From assembly GCA_014621425.1 (NCBI GenBank), contig JAANBB010000593.1, positions 1-20,952 of the forward strand: a stretch of DNA of 20,952 nucleotides, read 5' to 3'. Shown piece by piece: positions 11,801 through 20,952 of this stretch. Below the pieces are notes generated by a model, which made no database searches, was not told where the DNA came from, and was given only the letters and a program-made list of their open reading frames with translations. Position 1 is the first letter of the stretch; every line of letters begins with the position of its first letter. The stretch is from Cylindrodendrum hubeiense (taxonomy: Eukaryota > Ascomycota > Sordariomycetes > Hypocreales > Nectriaceae). The translations under genes were made by a program, and so were the position numbers.

Positions 11801-13604
11801 GGCGGGACAAGTTCGCAGTCTATGCTCGACAAGCTCTTTTCACCCTGAGAAAGCTTTACGCGACTGGGCTGGCAAGCCATGGGAAGGCTCACGTCTCATA
11901 CGCCTAGTGGAACGCGCCACTCGGGCAACACAATGGAAATGGTACCGCGATCGTTACGTTTCTCGTTCCAAGCAAGCTTCACGCTATTCGCGGCTGCGGT
12001 TACCCCCCAATCTCACTGTTCCGTCGGCACCAACTGTCCTACCGTTTCACACATTCACGTGCCCTCTCACTGCAAGAGAAATTCGGATAATCTCACAACG
12101 AAATGCGATCCGAATATCCTGTTCGACTCTCCGACTACCTTGGATACCAGCCACAGTCTACCCGCCACCTCCCCCCCCTAATCCCCAACTGAACGTGGGC
12201 TACGTGTCATCGGATTTCAACAACCACCCCTTGGCCCATCTGTAGGACCCCCACTCACTTGTGCCAGAAGGCGATGTGTCAGATGCTAACCCACCCGATA
12301 GAATGCAATCCGTCTTTGGTCTCCATAATCCCCAACGGACCAGGGCCGTTTGCTACGCTACAACTGCGAGCGACAGATCAGTTCATCGCCAACAAATTGA
12401 ACGAGAAGCCCCCGTGTTTCGAGATGTCAGCAACTGGCCTTCAGAGAAGTTGGTAGAACAGATTGTTCGAGATGAGATCCATATCTTGATCAACCTCAAT
12501 GGCTATACTAGGGGAGCCCGAAACGAGATCTTCGCGGCCCGACCTGCCCCAGTGCAGATGTCATTCATGGGGTTCGCAGGCACTCTGGGCGCTGAATGGT
12601 GTGATTACATTCTCGCAGACAGTACCGCGATACCACCCGAGACACTTCGCCCCTGGCGGGCCAACGTTGAGGTGGAAGATATCTTCCACGATGATACCGA
12701 GGGCGATGGGGATGATTGGATGTATTCTGAGAACATCATTTTCTGCCGTGATACCTTTTTTTGTTGCGACCATGCCCAGTCCTGCGACGTGGGCGAGCGG
12801 CAAGTGACATGGGAGGAGGAGCAACAGCGTCGATGGCAGATGCGCAAGGAGTTGTTCCCAACCCTTCCCGATGATGTCATCATTTTGGGAAATTTTAATC
12901 AATTATACAAGGTGAGTGTGTTGAGCTGATTGAGTCTCATGTATGGCCAAGTTGTTGACAATATATAGATTGAGCCTACAACCTTCAGATCCTGGCTGCG
13001 GATTCTGGCACAGGTGCCGAAGGCAATTCTCTGGCTTCTGCGGTTTCCAGAACTCGGCGAAGTAAATTTACGGCGCACTGCCAAAGCCTGGGCTGGTTCT
13101 GAGGTTGCAAGTCGCATTATATTCACCGATGTGGCGCCCAAAAGCCAGCATATCTCGCGAGCTCGAGTGTGCGATCTCTTTCTCGACACTCCTGAATGTA
13201 ACGCACATACTACGGCAGCAGACGTGCTGTGGTCAAGTACACCGTTGCTAACGCTCCCGCGGTACCCTTACAAGATGTGCTCCCGAATGGCGGCGTCAAT
13301 CCTCAAGGGGGCGCTGCCCAAGTCGGCCGAGGGCCGACAGGTTGCCACCGAACTAATTGCCGGAAACGAAGCAGAGTATGAGCAACGGGCTGTGCGACTA
13401 GCCAGTGGGCTCAGCTATGATACAAAGGACAACAGATACGGTGAAGGACGTGGGCGCCTGGCCGAGATGCGCAAGTTACTTTGGGATGGGAAGTGGAATT
13501 GCGGACTCTTTGATACCCGTCGATGGGTTGACGACCTAGAAACGGCGTATGAGGAGGCGTGGCGACGCTGGGTTGCAGGAGAGAGTGGAGATATCTGCCT
13601 GTGA
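8779..13604 (+). CDS. OGT: TPR-containing O-GlcNAc transferase homologue (GT41)
   Basis: Cytosolic/nuclear enzyme family that transfers GlcNAc from UDP-GlcNAc to Ser/Thr of proteins. Exons: 8779-10217, 10280-12241, 12302-12911, 12969-13604; introns 62, 60 and 57 nt. Product 1548 residues. Residues 1 to about 430 are low-complexity, rich in Pro, Ser, His and Arg. TPR helices lie at about 435-530 and 815-910 (HLHTNLGSLLKDIGQLDLAI). The catalytic part begins near 1117 with LNVGYVSSDF. His1129 in NNHPLAHL matches human OGT His498, Lys1337 in GNFNQLYK matches Lys842, and His1417 and Asp1422 in AHTTAADVLW match His920 and Asp925. The region between the two catalytic lobes is short and acidic compared with the animal intervening domain. 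ATG 8779 is the first in-frame ATG; an added 5' exon is possible. Alternative: a SPINDLY-type O-fucosyltransferase; the substrate cannot be read from sequence. Confidence 0.92.
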
Positions 13605-14010
13605 AAATCGAGGCTGAGGACAGACGAGAACAGGTATCTGAGAGCTGGTGAGGCTGGTCTATTGGCCTGAACGAGCTGGCTTGCGGATGGGTTGATAGGT
13701 TGAGCATCTCTTTACCCACGATGTCCTAGACAGACAAGTCTATGGACAGGTGGAACAACAAAGGAACCCCGGACATGTATGGATTTATGCTGGTCTTGTA
13801 AGGTGGAACGGAACGGGATGGGATATGATTGATTGTTTTCTTGATTCATTGCTTGCTTCATTATTGCCCTGTTGGTCGGTCCAGGTAGAGCGGGTGGATA
13901 GAAGACCCCTGCACGACCAAACAGTACATTGGGTCGGGAGTTTGAAGCGCAACGTTTACCACCTTTTGTCGTCCCATATCTACCCATATTACCCAGATAG
14001 GGAATGTGAT

Positions 14011-14037
14011 GAGGTAAGTGAGGTAAGTGAGGTAAGT
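14011..14037 (+). repeat. Three tandem copies of GAGGTAAGT
   Basis: Perfect 9-bp units at 14011, 14020 and 14029. Each contains a perfect fungal 5' splice-site consensus GTAAGT on the + strand. Confidence 0.9.
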
Positions 14038-14169
14038 AGGCAGGCATACAAGTAGGTAGGGGACCAGGCGGTCAGCGCTGGCAGACTCACTCAGATTCAC
14101 TCACAATTAGTCACGACATTGCGACACAGCCTACTCAAACCGGCGAGGCCGTCTGTCAGCCAACCAACC

Positions 14170-14176
14170 TATAAAA
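14170..14176 (+). promoter_or_regulatory. TATAAAA box, possible distal promoter
   Basis: TATAAAAGG at 14170-14178 is a textbook TATA element in GC-balanced DNA, with no ORF closely following. It could start a long-leader transcript of the flbD-like gene 3.2 kb downstream, or a non-coding RNA. There is no further evidence for either. Confidence 0.25.
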
Positions 14177-14756
14177 GGTACTCATCTACCTGCCCATGCA
14201 GCTTCGCACTGCGCACCTACTCATAGCGCGTATGTATTATTGTTTGTACTACGTATGGATTGCCAGGCACCACCCTAAGAGGGCTCCCAGGAGAGTTAGA
14301 TGTGTCTTGGACCTGGCGCCAACGGCGACTGCCAGCTGACGAGCGTAGCAGGGGACGATGGCCTAGGATTGGCTCATGGTGTCAGGGCCCAGTAGACGCA
14401 GCGAGCTGAGCTGAGCTGAAAAACCGTTGCCCGGCTCGCTTGGCCTGTCCCGAGAGGGTTTAGGGCAAGAGGGAAGCCTGACGCCACAACGGTTTTTGCT
14501 TTTAGTGGCCGAAGGGCCTTTCGGGTAGGGGGCTCCATTACCGCTGGGGCGGAGATGCAGACTATTGGCAGCAGCGCCATCTGGTCGCCCGGCGATCCCT
14601 GTGGTTGACTTGTGCCAACCAGGGGGCGTGTCGCCGCGCGGTGAGGGAGAAGGAGAAGATGTGTGAGGGGCCAAGCAAAGAGGCCAGCGAACCAGTCTAC
14701 GAGACAGACTGAGGGGTGGGTGGTGGTGTGTCGTGTATGTCTGTGCATCGTGCGCA

Positions 14757-14792
14757 GGCATGGGCGTGGGCGTGGGCATGGGCGAAGGCGTG
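14757..14792. repeat. Six tandem 6-bp units, GGCRTG type
   Basis: Units run GGCATG, GGCGTG, GGCGTG, GGCATG, GGCGAA, GGCGTG without gaps. A short microsatellite. Confidence 0.9.
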
Positions 14793-15214
14793 GGAGACAA
14801 CGTCCGTGTGTTGCATGTCGGGCAATTTTGTCGGTGTCGTCGATGGTGATTCGCCCACATGTGTTTCGTTCGATCGCTCTGGGCTTGTGCTTGGGTTGCA
14901 TCTCAAGATGTCGGCCTCTTCCGGGTACCATACCATCCATATGTATGTACCTCAAGAAAACACAAACCCGCTGTATACCTTAGTATTCTGGTGCGTGGGG
15001 AAGCGGATATATCCGTGTTACGTTGTCGCTTGTAGACACAAGCAGCTTCAACCACCAGCGAGCCAGTCTTGGATTTCCCCAAGCTTTGCAGTTGCTGGTA
15101 CGTTTGTGTGTAGCAAGGCCTCCCAGGGCTTCGCTGAGGTAGGTGGTGCAACGAGGCGAGTCAGTGTGCTAGATTGCCTCAGGCTGGATCGCGGGTAGCC
15201 GGGTAGGTAGCCGG

Positions 15215-15232
15215 GTACCTAGATCTAGGTAC
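15215..15232. repeat. Perfect 18-bp palindrome
   Basis: GTACCTAGATCTAGGTAC reads identically on both strands, with no spacer. It sits among repeated AGGTA/TACCT motifs (15201-15210, 15401-15415). Confidence 0.9.
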
Positions 15233-15420
15233 TTCATGCCGTTGCTCCTGTACCTGCCACGGGACCCGTTTGCGCAAGCATTCCATTCGCAGCGCATATC
15301 CTGAGAGGCAGCAGTCGGGGGGATACTCGGGGAGAGGGCGTCCCTCCCATTAGTGACCCAACCGAGAAGTCGAGCCACCGCCAAGCGGTACTTGACTAGG
15401 CAGGTAGGTACCTACGTATC

Positions 15421-15438
15421 GAAGCGGAAGCGGAAGCG
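15421..15438. repeat. Three tandem copies of GAAGCG
   Basis: Perfect 6-bp units at 15421, 15427 and 15433, just after the palindrome GTAGGTACCTAC (15404-15415). Confidence 0.9.
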
Positions 15439-16375
15439 CCTCCACCGATCCGACGGAGACGACGATCCCAACCAGGTGGCTCAGGCCAGCAGCCACCCGT
15501 TGTCGATGATCGCCCTGCTTCAACCCCCGGCCCCGGTTCAATCCCCAGCTAGCCCCCCTGCTGCTGCGCGATGGCGCTGACGCTGACGGCGATGGTGACG
15601 GTGACTGCAACTGGGAGCCTGCAACGGCGACGCTGGGCTCCTCCACACGGTTGCTCACCCGCCCTGCCCGTGAGCTGCTAAACGCACCAACTGTCTCTCG
15701 CCCAGCATGATCGCTGGCTTTGGGCATGGCTGTAACGCCCAATAACCGGAGGCGGACGAAACTCGAGGCCAGGCAAGAGTCAATTGCGACGGCTGCGGCG
15801 AGGGTTTTTGGTTGCGACTTGACTGGAGGGTCCAGCCCGCCCGCCCGTAGGCCGACAGATGGACCGACAACCAGATAGACCGACGGATCGAGCAAGAGAG
15901 AGGACGGGCGGCGTTGTTAACGAGGCCAGATCAAACTCTGCTTCGACATTCATTGCCCTATTCGACTCGGGTTTGACGAGAGCAGCCAGAGAGGCTAGAG
16001 ACTAGAGGCTAGAGGCCGGAGCTGGCGCTGGCGCTGGGCTCTGGTGGCTTGGTTGACGGCAAGGTCCGGCCAGGATAGACCGACGACAGCAATCTGCCAC
16101 TCCACCGCGATGCTGGCTGAGGGGTTCCGGATTCGACGACGGCGATTCTCTCGCTCAAGGCCCACTCACTCACTCACCCCCTCCCCCCAAATGCAGCTCG
16201 ACATCACCCAGAGAAGGTAGTACATGTGTACGCCAGCGAAGATGGAAACCGGCGACGGTCGGCGGGCGACTGGAAATTGGCGTCAAAGGACAGCGTTGAG
16301 ACACCTAGCCGGTGAACTCGATGAGGGACCTTGGGGGAACCTTCAAGCGACGCCATCCTGTGAAACAACTGCTGA

Positions 16376-16396
16376 GTACGGAGTACGTATCCGTAC
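16376..16396. repeat. 7-bp inverted repeat GTACGGA ... TCCGTAC
   Basis: Arms at 16376-16382 and 16390-16396 flank GTACGTA. A symmetric site of this form could bind a dimeric regulator; nothing identifies one. Confidence 0.7.
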
Positions 16397-17027
16397 CGAT
16401 CCACAGGTTGACATTGGCTTGGCACACTCCCTCGTCTTCTCCCGTCCGCCTGAGCGCCCGAGCTGGGGTCCGGGAAGCCCGCCTGGCCGTCTCCTGTGTG
16501 TACTCGCACCATCCTTCTGGACGTGCAGCGCTCGGTGGTGAGTCCTCGGCCCTCTCTGTCCTGTCCTTGCTTGTCCGTCACACTAGTCTCACTGCATCCG
16601 GGGCAGCGAGCCGCCTGGGGCAATTGTCGATGGAGGCGGCCCCGACTGGGTGGAAACAGGGCAGGGAGAGACACTGGACCGAGGGAGCTGGAGGCGAGAT
16701 GATGATGGGTCGTCAACCACAGCGGAGGACATCGCATCCGGCGAACGTGCCCACCCAACCACCCACCCACGAACAAGCCCACTCAGCTTGTCACTTGCCC
16801 ACAGGCCGGACGCAGCCCAATACTTTCCCTGGCTTGCATTGCCTTGACCAAACCCACCACCTCGATATCCACCCCTATCCACACCCCCTCTTCCACGCCC
16901 TTGATGCCTTCACCCCCTGCAACGCCGCTGCCCCATCCATGGCCCGCCCATCTATCAACAGCGGCATCCTGGTAGCAGATCGAGAAAGTTTGTCGTCGGG
17001 GTGGTTAAGTTGGGCCCTCACCCCCCC

Positions 17028-17207
17028 ATGTCACGACTTGCTTTTCCCCATACATTACGCTTCATGCCAAAGACTGGCCCCATCAGCCCCATCCAGCCCT
17101 CACGGATATTTCATCACCTCACGTCCCTCCCCTCAGAACAAACCTATCTTCCCAGAACCTCATTACCATATCCATCTATATCATTTCCGTATTGCGACTT
17201 GTATTAG
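17028..17207 (+). other. Possible upstream ORF in the flbD-like leader (59 codons)
   Basis: ATG 17028 opens 59 codons ending with TAG at 17205-17207, 185 bases before the flbD-like start. A further ATG at 16939 opens a frame that overlaps the flbD-like start and ends at 17475. They matter only if transcription begins upstream of them and they are not spliced out. Confidence 0.3.
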
Positions 17208-17392
17208 ATCCCTCCAACACCCTTCTTCTTTTCCATCACCTTTATCTCTACCAATCAATCCCCTTCACCTTCATCACATCATCCCACGCCTACTTCATTG
17301 TCCATCAAGAACCATCACCACCTGCCGTCCTCACCCGTCTACCGTTTTATTACCAGTACTACCGCCCCGTCTCTGGTACCCTCCCCGCCATC

Positions 17393-18211
17393 ATGACTGC
17401 CCACAGGAGAGGCCCGTGGTCCAACGCAGAAGACTCTTACCTGATGCAACTGGTTCAAACACACGGTCCCCTTAACTGGGTACGAATCGCCCAGACCTTG
17501 GGTTCACGAACGCCTAAGCAGTGCCGCGAGCGCTATCATCAGAACCTAAAGCCGACGTTGAATCACGACCCCATCACACCCGAGGAAGGCCTCCAGATTG
17601 AGCGATTGGTGCATGAGATTGGGAAGCGATGGGCCGAGATCGCCCGCCGACTCCATGGACGTAGTGATAACGCTGTCAAGAACTGGTGGAATGGTAGCCA
17701 GAACCGCCGCAAGAGGCTGGACCGCCGACGAGCAGTTCAAACCTATGACGAGCACTACAGCCGGACAGCACTCTCTATCTCGACACCAACCCTTCCCTTA
17801 CCCAGGACACAGTCACAATCAGCCCAGGGCCACCGACACCCGATGCCTTGGGTTGAAGCACCTCTCCCATCTCCGTGTTCGTCCGAATCAGCCGAGTCGG
17901 ATTCGGGTTCCAACTACACAACGTCGCCAGGCAGACATTCATTATCGCTGCACATGCCCGTGGAACTGCCTCCACTCCGCACCGCTGCGGTGCAGTCTGG
18001 TGATCCCAAGCTCCCCAGCTTGAGCTCTCTGGCGTCGCCCACCTTTGGAGAACGACGCGAATCTCAGCCTCGACTACCTCCATTGGTACCTCAAAACCAG
18101 CTGCCCACGGCTCCAAACTCTCCTGCCCAACAGCATATTCAACTACGACAACAGCCGCAGGCACTCTCGGACAAAGATTCACGGATGAATGTGGCTGCTC
18201 TCCTGGGGTGA
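17393..18211 (+). CDS. flbD: FlbD-like R2R3 Myb transcription factor
   Basis: Single exon, 272 residues. Two Myb repeats lie at the extreme N-terminus: R2 at about residues 5-54 (RRGPWSNAEDSYLMQLV, Trp9 and Trp29, ending CRERYHQNLKP) and R3 at about 55-108 (ITPEEGLQIERLV, Trp80, then GRSDNAVKNWWNG with Trp98/Trp99). This short N-terminal pair with the NHDPIT linker is the FlbD/RCA-1 form, which in Aspergillus promotes the start of asexual sporulation upstream of brlA. The rest is low-complexity, rich in Ser, Pro and Gln, and ends MNVAALLG. ATG 17393 is chosen because it directly precedes the HRRGPW start of R2; the in-frame sequence before it is a translated pyrimidine tract. Nuclear, DNA-binding. 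The family call is firm; the precise orthologue is likely but less sure, since other fungal R2R3 Mybs exist. Confidence 0.85.
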   Translation: MTAHRRGPWSNAEDSYLMQLVQTHGPLNWVRIAQTLGSRTPKQCRERYHQNLKPTLNHDPITPEEGLQIERLVHEIGKRWAEIARRLHGRSDNAVKNWWNGSQNRRKRLDRRRAVQTYDEHYSRTALSISTPTLPLPRTQSQSAQGHRHPMPWVEAPLPSPCSSESAESDSGSNYTTSPGRHSLSLHMPVELPPLRTAAVQSGDPKLPSLSSLASPTFGERRESQPRLPPLVPQNQLPTAPNSPAQQHIQLRQQPQALSDKDSRMNVAALLG

Positions 18212-18287
18212 AGAGGCGTGTGTACCAGCACTGCGATGAGAATTCCCAGGGTAGCCGCGTCCCAGCACCCGAAAGCCGAAAGAAAAA

Positions 18288-18293
18288 AATAAA
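18288..18293 (+). terminator. Polyadenylation signal AATAAA of the flbD-like gene
   Basis: AATAAA in an A-rich run, 77 bases after the stop codon; the best-placed signal for this transcript. A second AATAAA at 18809-18814 could serve a longer 3' UTR. Confidence 0.5.
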
Positions 18294-19337
18294 AAGCACA
18301 CACTCGCACAACATCTGTGTACACACACCATGGTCAGAGCCAAGCCGCGGGGTAAGGGTAGGGACAACGTCAAAGTGAAAGTTAGACTTCCGCCATGGGA
18401 GCCTAAGCATAATTCTCACAAACGCCTGCCTTCCTACCGTTGCCGAGCCCACTGCGGCCGCGATGTGAACCAGTTATCCGCAGCCCCAACCCCAACGAGG
18501 AGCGGGACACGATGAACCAGGCAGTGACATCGTCAAAATCACGAGCAAAGCAGCCTCACGGCGCGATGCTATAACTACAGAGAGGAGAAGCCAAAGCCGA
18601 GCCGTGTTCAACACGAAGGGGCTTGGAAGGTCGAAAGCAAAAGCAATCAGGGCCCTGGATTTCTCGCACCTATAGCTAATGACTGGGGAGACTTGTAAAC
18701 TAAGTGAACAGACGAGACGGATATTACATAGAGAAGAAGAAGATTGAGAAGAAGTACATAAAATCTAATTGACATAGTGGTTGACTTCAACACCAAAGCG
18801 AGTTTGTAAATAAAAGTGAAGTGACAAGGATTAGATGTCATCATTATCTACGGCCTAATATGAGGCAGTACGAACCTGAGACAGGACGGCCCGGGTGCGC
18901 GAGGAGTGAGTACGGTTCGCACCGGTGGCATGGGTGCAAGCCCTCTACAGTCGACTCTACTCTAAGTTGCACCATGGGCCCTTTGCACATTAGCAGTAGG
19001 CGGCACGATACGTATAATCGCCTAGACTCACGGTATCCACGATCCGGCGGATGTGAGCCACCAACCTTTCTTTGTCTTTGGCTCACAGCAGATCCCCCCC
19101 ATTTGCAAATTTCGGGCATACTCTGAATATGGCCATGGCAAAGTCAGCAAGGCATTTTGGATTCTGGAGAAAGCGGCCATTTGCTGAGTTGCAGCTGTGT
19201 GAAATCACTTGGCGTTGGCTGACAGGCGGGCATCAATGACCAGTAACCGTGATCTGACGGGTTATCTACATCTAAGATTCAGAGAGGACTAGGGGCGATG
19301 TACGGTTATGGTTCAGTAGTACCCAGAGCGTTGGACG

Positions 19338-19430
19338 GCCTTGCCTTGCCTTGCCTCGCCTCGCCTTACCTTGCTTTGCCTTGCCTCGCTTTGCCTTGCC
19401 TTGCTTTGCCTTGCCTTACTTTTGCCTTGC
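19338..19430. repeat. Degenerate pentanucleotide tandem repeat (GCCTT)n
   Basis: Sixteen gap-free 5-bp units fill 19338-19417, followed by a looser tail to about 19430. Variant units are GCCTC, GCTTT and ACCTT, differing from the main unit by single transitions. It is open in several frames only because of its periodicity. Confidence 0.9.
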
Positions 19431-20413
19431 GTGCCATCAAATCCTCTAGGCTCGTGTTGGTCCCGGCCAACCAGGGGGTTGTTGGCAGCCGGGAAAATCA
19501 CACTGCGCATGTGCCACAAGGCAGTCGAACCGGGGCCCAGGCGCTTTGCTTGGACAGAAGCGTCGATTCGATGCCGACTGGAATGTTGTCGTCTGCGTTG
19601 GTGTTTTTTGTTTTGTTTTGGGTAGAGGTTTAATTTGATGGCTACAGTGTGCGGTACAGTATCCAAGATTTAGTTTGACAAGCATCGGCTGTATTTGTTT
19701 TTTACTTCTACCTCCCGGGCTGATGGGCAATTGATGTCCGGTGACGATGGGTTGTAAGGATGGGTGATCCATGATGGGCGATGGAGAATGGAGGGATTGG
19801 GGGGTTCGGCAGGATCGACGTCGATCTGCAAGCGCCTGGACTGCATTGTCATATCCGATCCAGATGCCCATATCTCGATTGCCTACATGCCTATCAAACG
19901 CCCCGCCCCTCTTGTTCCTTATTCCTTGTTCCTTGTCCCTGTTCCTCGTCTACATCCCTTGTATCTCGCTCCCCTCCCCCCCGGCTCCACGTCGCTTGTC
20001 TCACGTTGCGACTGGCTGGTTTGGGTAGGGATCTTTAGACAGATTATTTCCTGGGAGGCATTGCGGCAGTGAATTGCACACAGTACCTACTTGTGGGTAC
20101 TCCCTTGCTCCAAACCGGGGGATAGCGGGGCCCAATAGGACCCTTTCCTGAGCTTAGCCTTTCCTATCCTCTAGGTTCCTTTTCCTGGGGGGCGCGCCGC
20201 GGCTTGGCGCCTCGATCCTTTGAGCCTTTGAATGGCGCCCGGGACAGAGGCTTCCCGGGACACCTGGCGCCGCCGTTTATTGTTTTCATCACCGGCCAAC
20301 GCCCAAACCATCCAACCCAACGTCGGCGACAAGGGTATTGCTGCCTTTTGGCCCCGTCGCCCGTTTTGGGCGGGTGCTTCGGGTTTAGTCTTGTCATGGT
20401 TTCTTTTTCCGGC

Positions 20414-20748
20414 TACCTGACCTGAAATGGACTGGTAGGCCTAGCCTGGACAGATCGAAACGAAACAAAAGAGAACAGGTACTGGAGCCTGCCGGTACGC
20501 GACACACTCTGGGTCCGGCGCCTGGGGAGATATTGCTTGTGTCTGCGCAATCAGTCAATCGCCTTAACCAGTAACCAGAACGACTTACTCACTATGTATC
20601 TTCCTCCCTGCCTTGCCCACTCCGGTACCTGCTCGCTACCCACTAGCCAGCCGAGGAAAGGATCCAGAGGGATTGCCGCCGAGAACCCGCCATTGGGATG
20701 TGGGCGAAAGCCAATTAGCAGCAGAGTGCCCATGACCAAAGCTCCCAT
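20414..20748 (-). CDS. Candidate small two-exon gene, membrane-anchored or secreted, unknown function
   Basis: On the minus strand a frame from ATG 20748 (A at -3, G at +4) encodes a hydrophobic start (MGALVMGTLLLIGF) and runs to a GTGAGT donor at 20592. A 50-nt intron with a GACTGAT branch-like site ends at GCGCAG (20543). The frame continues from 20542 to TAG at 20416-20414. The predicted product is 94 residues: a possible signal peptide or membrane segment, then Pro-rich sequence and one CVAYRQ stretch, matching no family I know. The first-exon frame stays open upstream to the window edge without another ATG, so it may be part of a larger gene that enters from the right. The consensus splice signals are the main support; such an arrangement can occur by chance. 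Confidence 0.25.
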
Positions 20749-20952
20749 CGTCCCAAAGGCGGCGGGAAGACAGACAGGGCGTGCGAACCATTGACCACGC
20801 CAAAGCACCGACGTTTCGACGGTCCTTGCTGGACTTGTCCTCACCCGCACCTTGGCCCGATCCGCCGGATGGCCTTGGGCAGTTCCCGACGGCGCCAACG
20901 CCAAAATCAAAGTCGATTGGGATTGTCCACGCCCCCCCCCTCTTCCTCTTGA

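Larger units (their letters stand above)
13605..17392. other. Long intergenic region upstream of the flbD-like gene
   Basis: 3.8 kb with no convincing gene on either strand. It contains the 3' end of the OGT transcript, a TATAAAA box (14170), simple tandem repeats (14011, 14757, 15421, and GCTGGC units near 16021), palindromes (15215-15232, 15404-15415, 16376-16396) and a strongly pyrimidine-rich tract from about 17100 to the flbD start. Longer open frames here translate into proline/serine/histidine- or arginine-rich low-complexity sequence and look like by-products of GC-rich composition. Long regulatory upstream regions are common for fungal developmental genes; a non-coding RNA cannot be excluded. 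Confidence 0.6.
18212..20413. other. Region downstream of the flbD-like gene
   Basis: 2.2 kb with no supported gene. It starts with the flbD-like 3' UTR (signals at 18288 and 18809) and continues with moderately GC-rich sequence holding the GCCTT tandem repeat (19338-19430). Open frames on both strands are short and compositionally biased, without recognisable domains. Confidence 0.55.

Noticed and set aside
12242..12301. In-frame stop at 12243 taken as a truncated OGT
   Set aside because: The stop lies in a 60-nt GT-AG intron with a CTAAC branch site. Splicing restores the conserved HPLAHL-MQS catalytic segment in frame.
14363..14955. Two overlapping minus-strand frames of 165 and 193 codons
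   Set aside because: Arg/Pro/His-rich translation of GC-rich and repeat DNA, partly made by the GGCGTG repeat at 14757; no family feature, and the two frames compete with each other.
15478..15560. tRNA-like B box (GGTTCAATCCC)
   Set aside because: No matching acceptor stem, anticodon loop or A box at proper distance; chance match in GC-rich DNA.
15350..15895. 181-codon minus-strand frame
   Set aside because: Ser/Pro/Ala-rich, includes translated GAAGCG repeats and palindromes; no domain or splice support.
16312..17475. 387-codon open frame on the + strand before and across the flbD-like start
   Set aside because: It begins without an early convincing start and translates to Pro/Ser/His-rich sequence from the pyrimidine-rich leader. 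It shows no domain, and it overlaps the well-supported Myb start in another frame.
17775..18452. 225-codon minus-strand frame antisense to the flbD-like gene
   Set aside because: Shadow of the coding strand and its 3' UTR; no recognisable protein feature.
19446..19871. 141-codon minus-strand frame
   Set aside because: Low-complexity composition, no start context or splice support, and no family feature.

Overview
The window is nuclear DNA of a filamentous ascomycete (Pezizomycotina). Reasons: 13 short GT-AG introns (49-62 nt) with CTRAC/CTGAC-type branch sites, fungal versions of Sec23, ribosomal protein L12, a TPR-type O-GlcNAc transferase homologue and an FlbD-type R2R3 Myb regulator, and an AT-only block carrying the marks of repeat-induced point mutation (RIP). 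I cannot name the species.

Layout. (1) 1-3370: extremely AT-rich, gene-free RIP-type block. It holds the decayed gag/pol of a Ty3/gypsy-like retrotransposon (about 1871-2990, + strand). Directly before it is an 889-bp element (974-1862) with 66/82-bp terminal inverted repeats and a candidate 8-bp target duplication ATAATTAA on each side. (2) 3597-6243: sec23, seven exons, complete except for one reading-frame break near 4385-4410. (3) 6793-7497: rpl12, five exons including a 4-nt first coding exon; its promoter has a CACGTG and a TTAGGG site. (4) 8779-13604: a 1548-residue OGT (GT41) homologue in four exons, with the catalytic landmarks kept and two upstream ORFs. (5) 13605-17392: 3.8 kb without a convincing gene, with short tandem repeats, palindromes and a pyrimidine-rich leader. 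(6) 17393-18211: flbD-like gene, one exon. (7) 18212-20952: mostly non-coding, with a degenerate (GCCTT)n repeat and one weak candidate for a small two-exon gene on the minus strand (20414-20748).

The four confident genes are all on the + strand, each with its own promoter region. They serve separate jobs: COPII vesicle budding, translation, intracellular protein glycosylation and transcriptional control of development. I see no functional cluster. The least ordinary parts are the inverted-repeat element with its GC-skew flip, the recognisable ghosts of retroelement motifs, and the frame break in an otherwise intact essential gene. Exon boundaries were derived by hand from splice signals and remembered family conservation; no database search was run.
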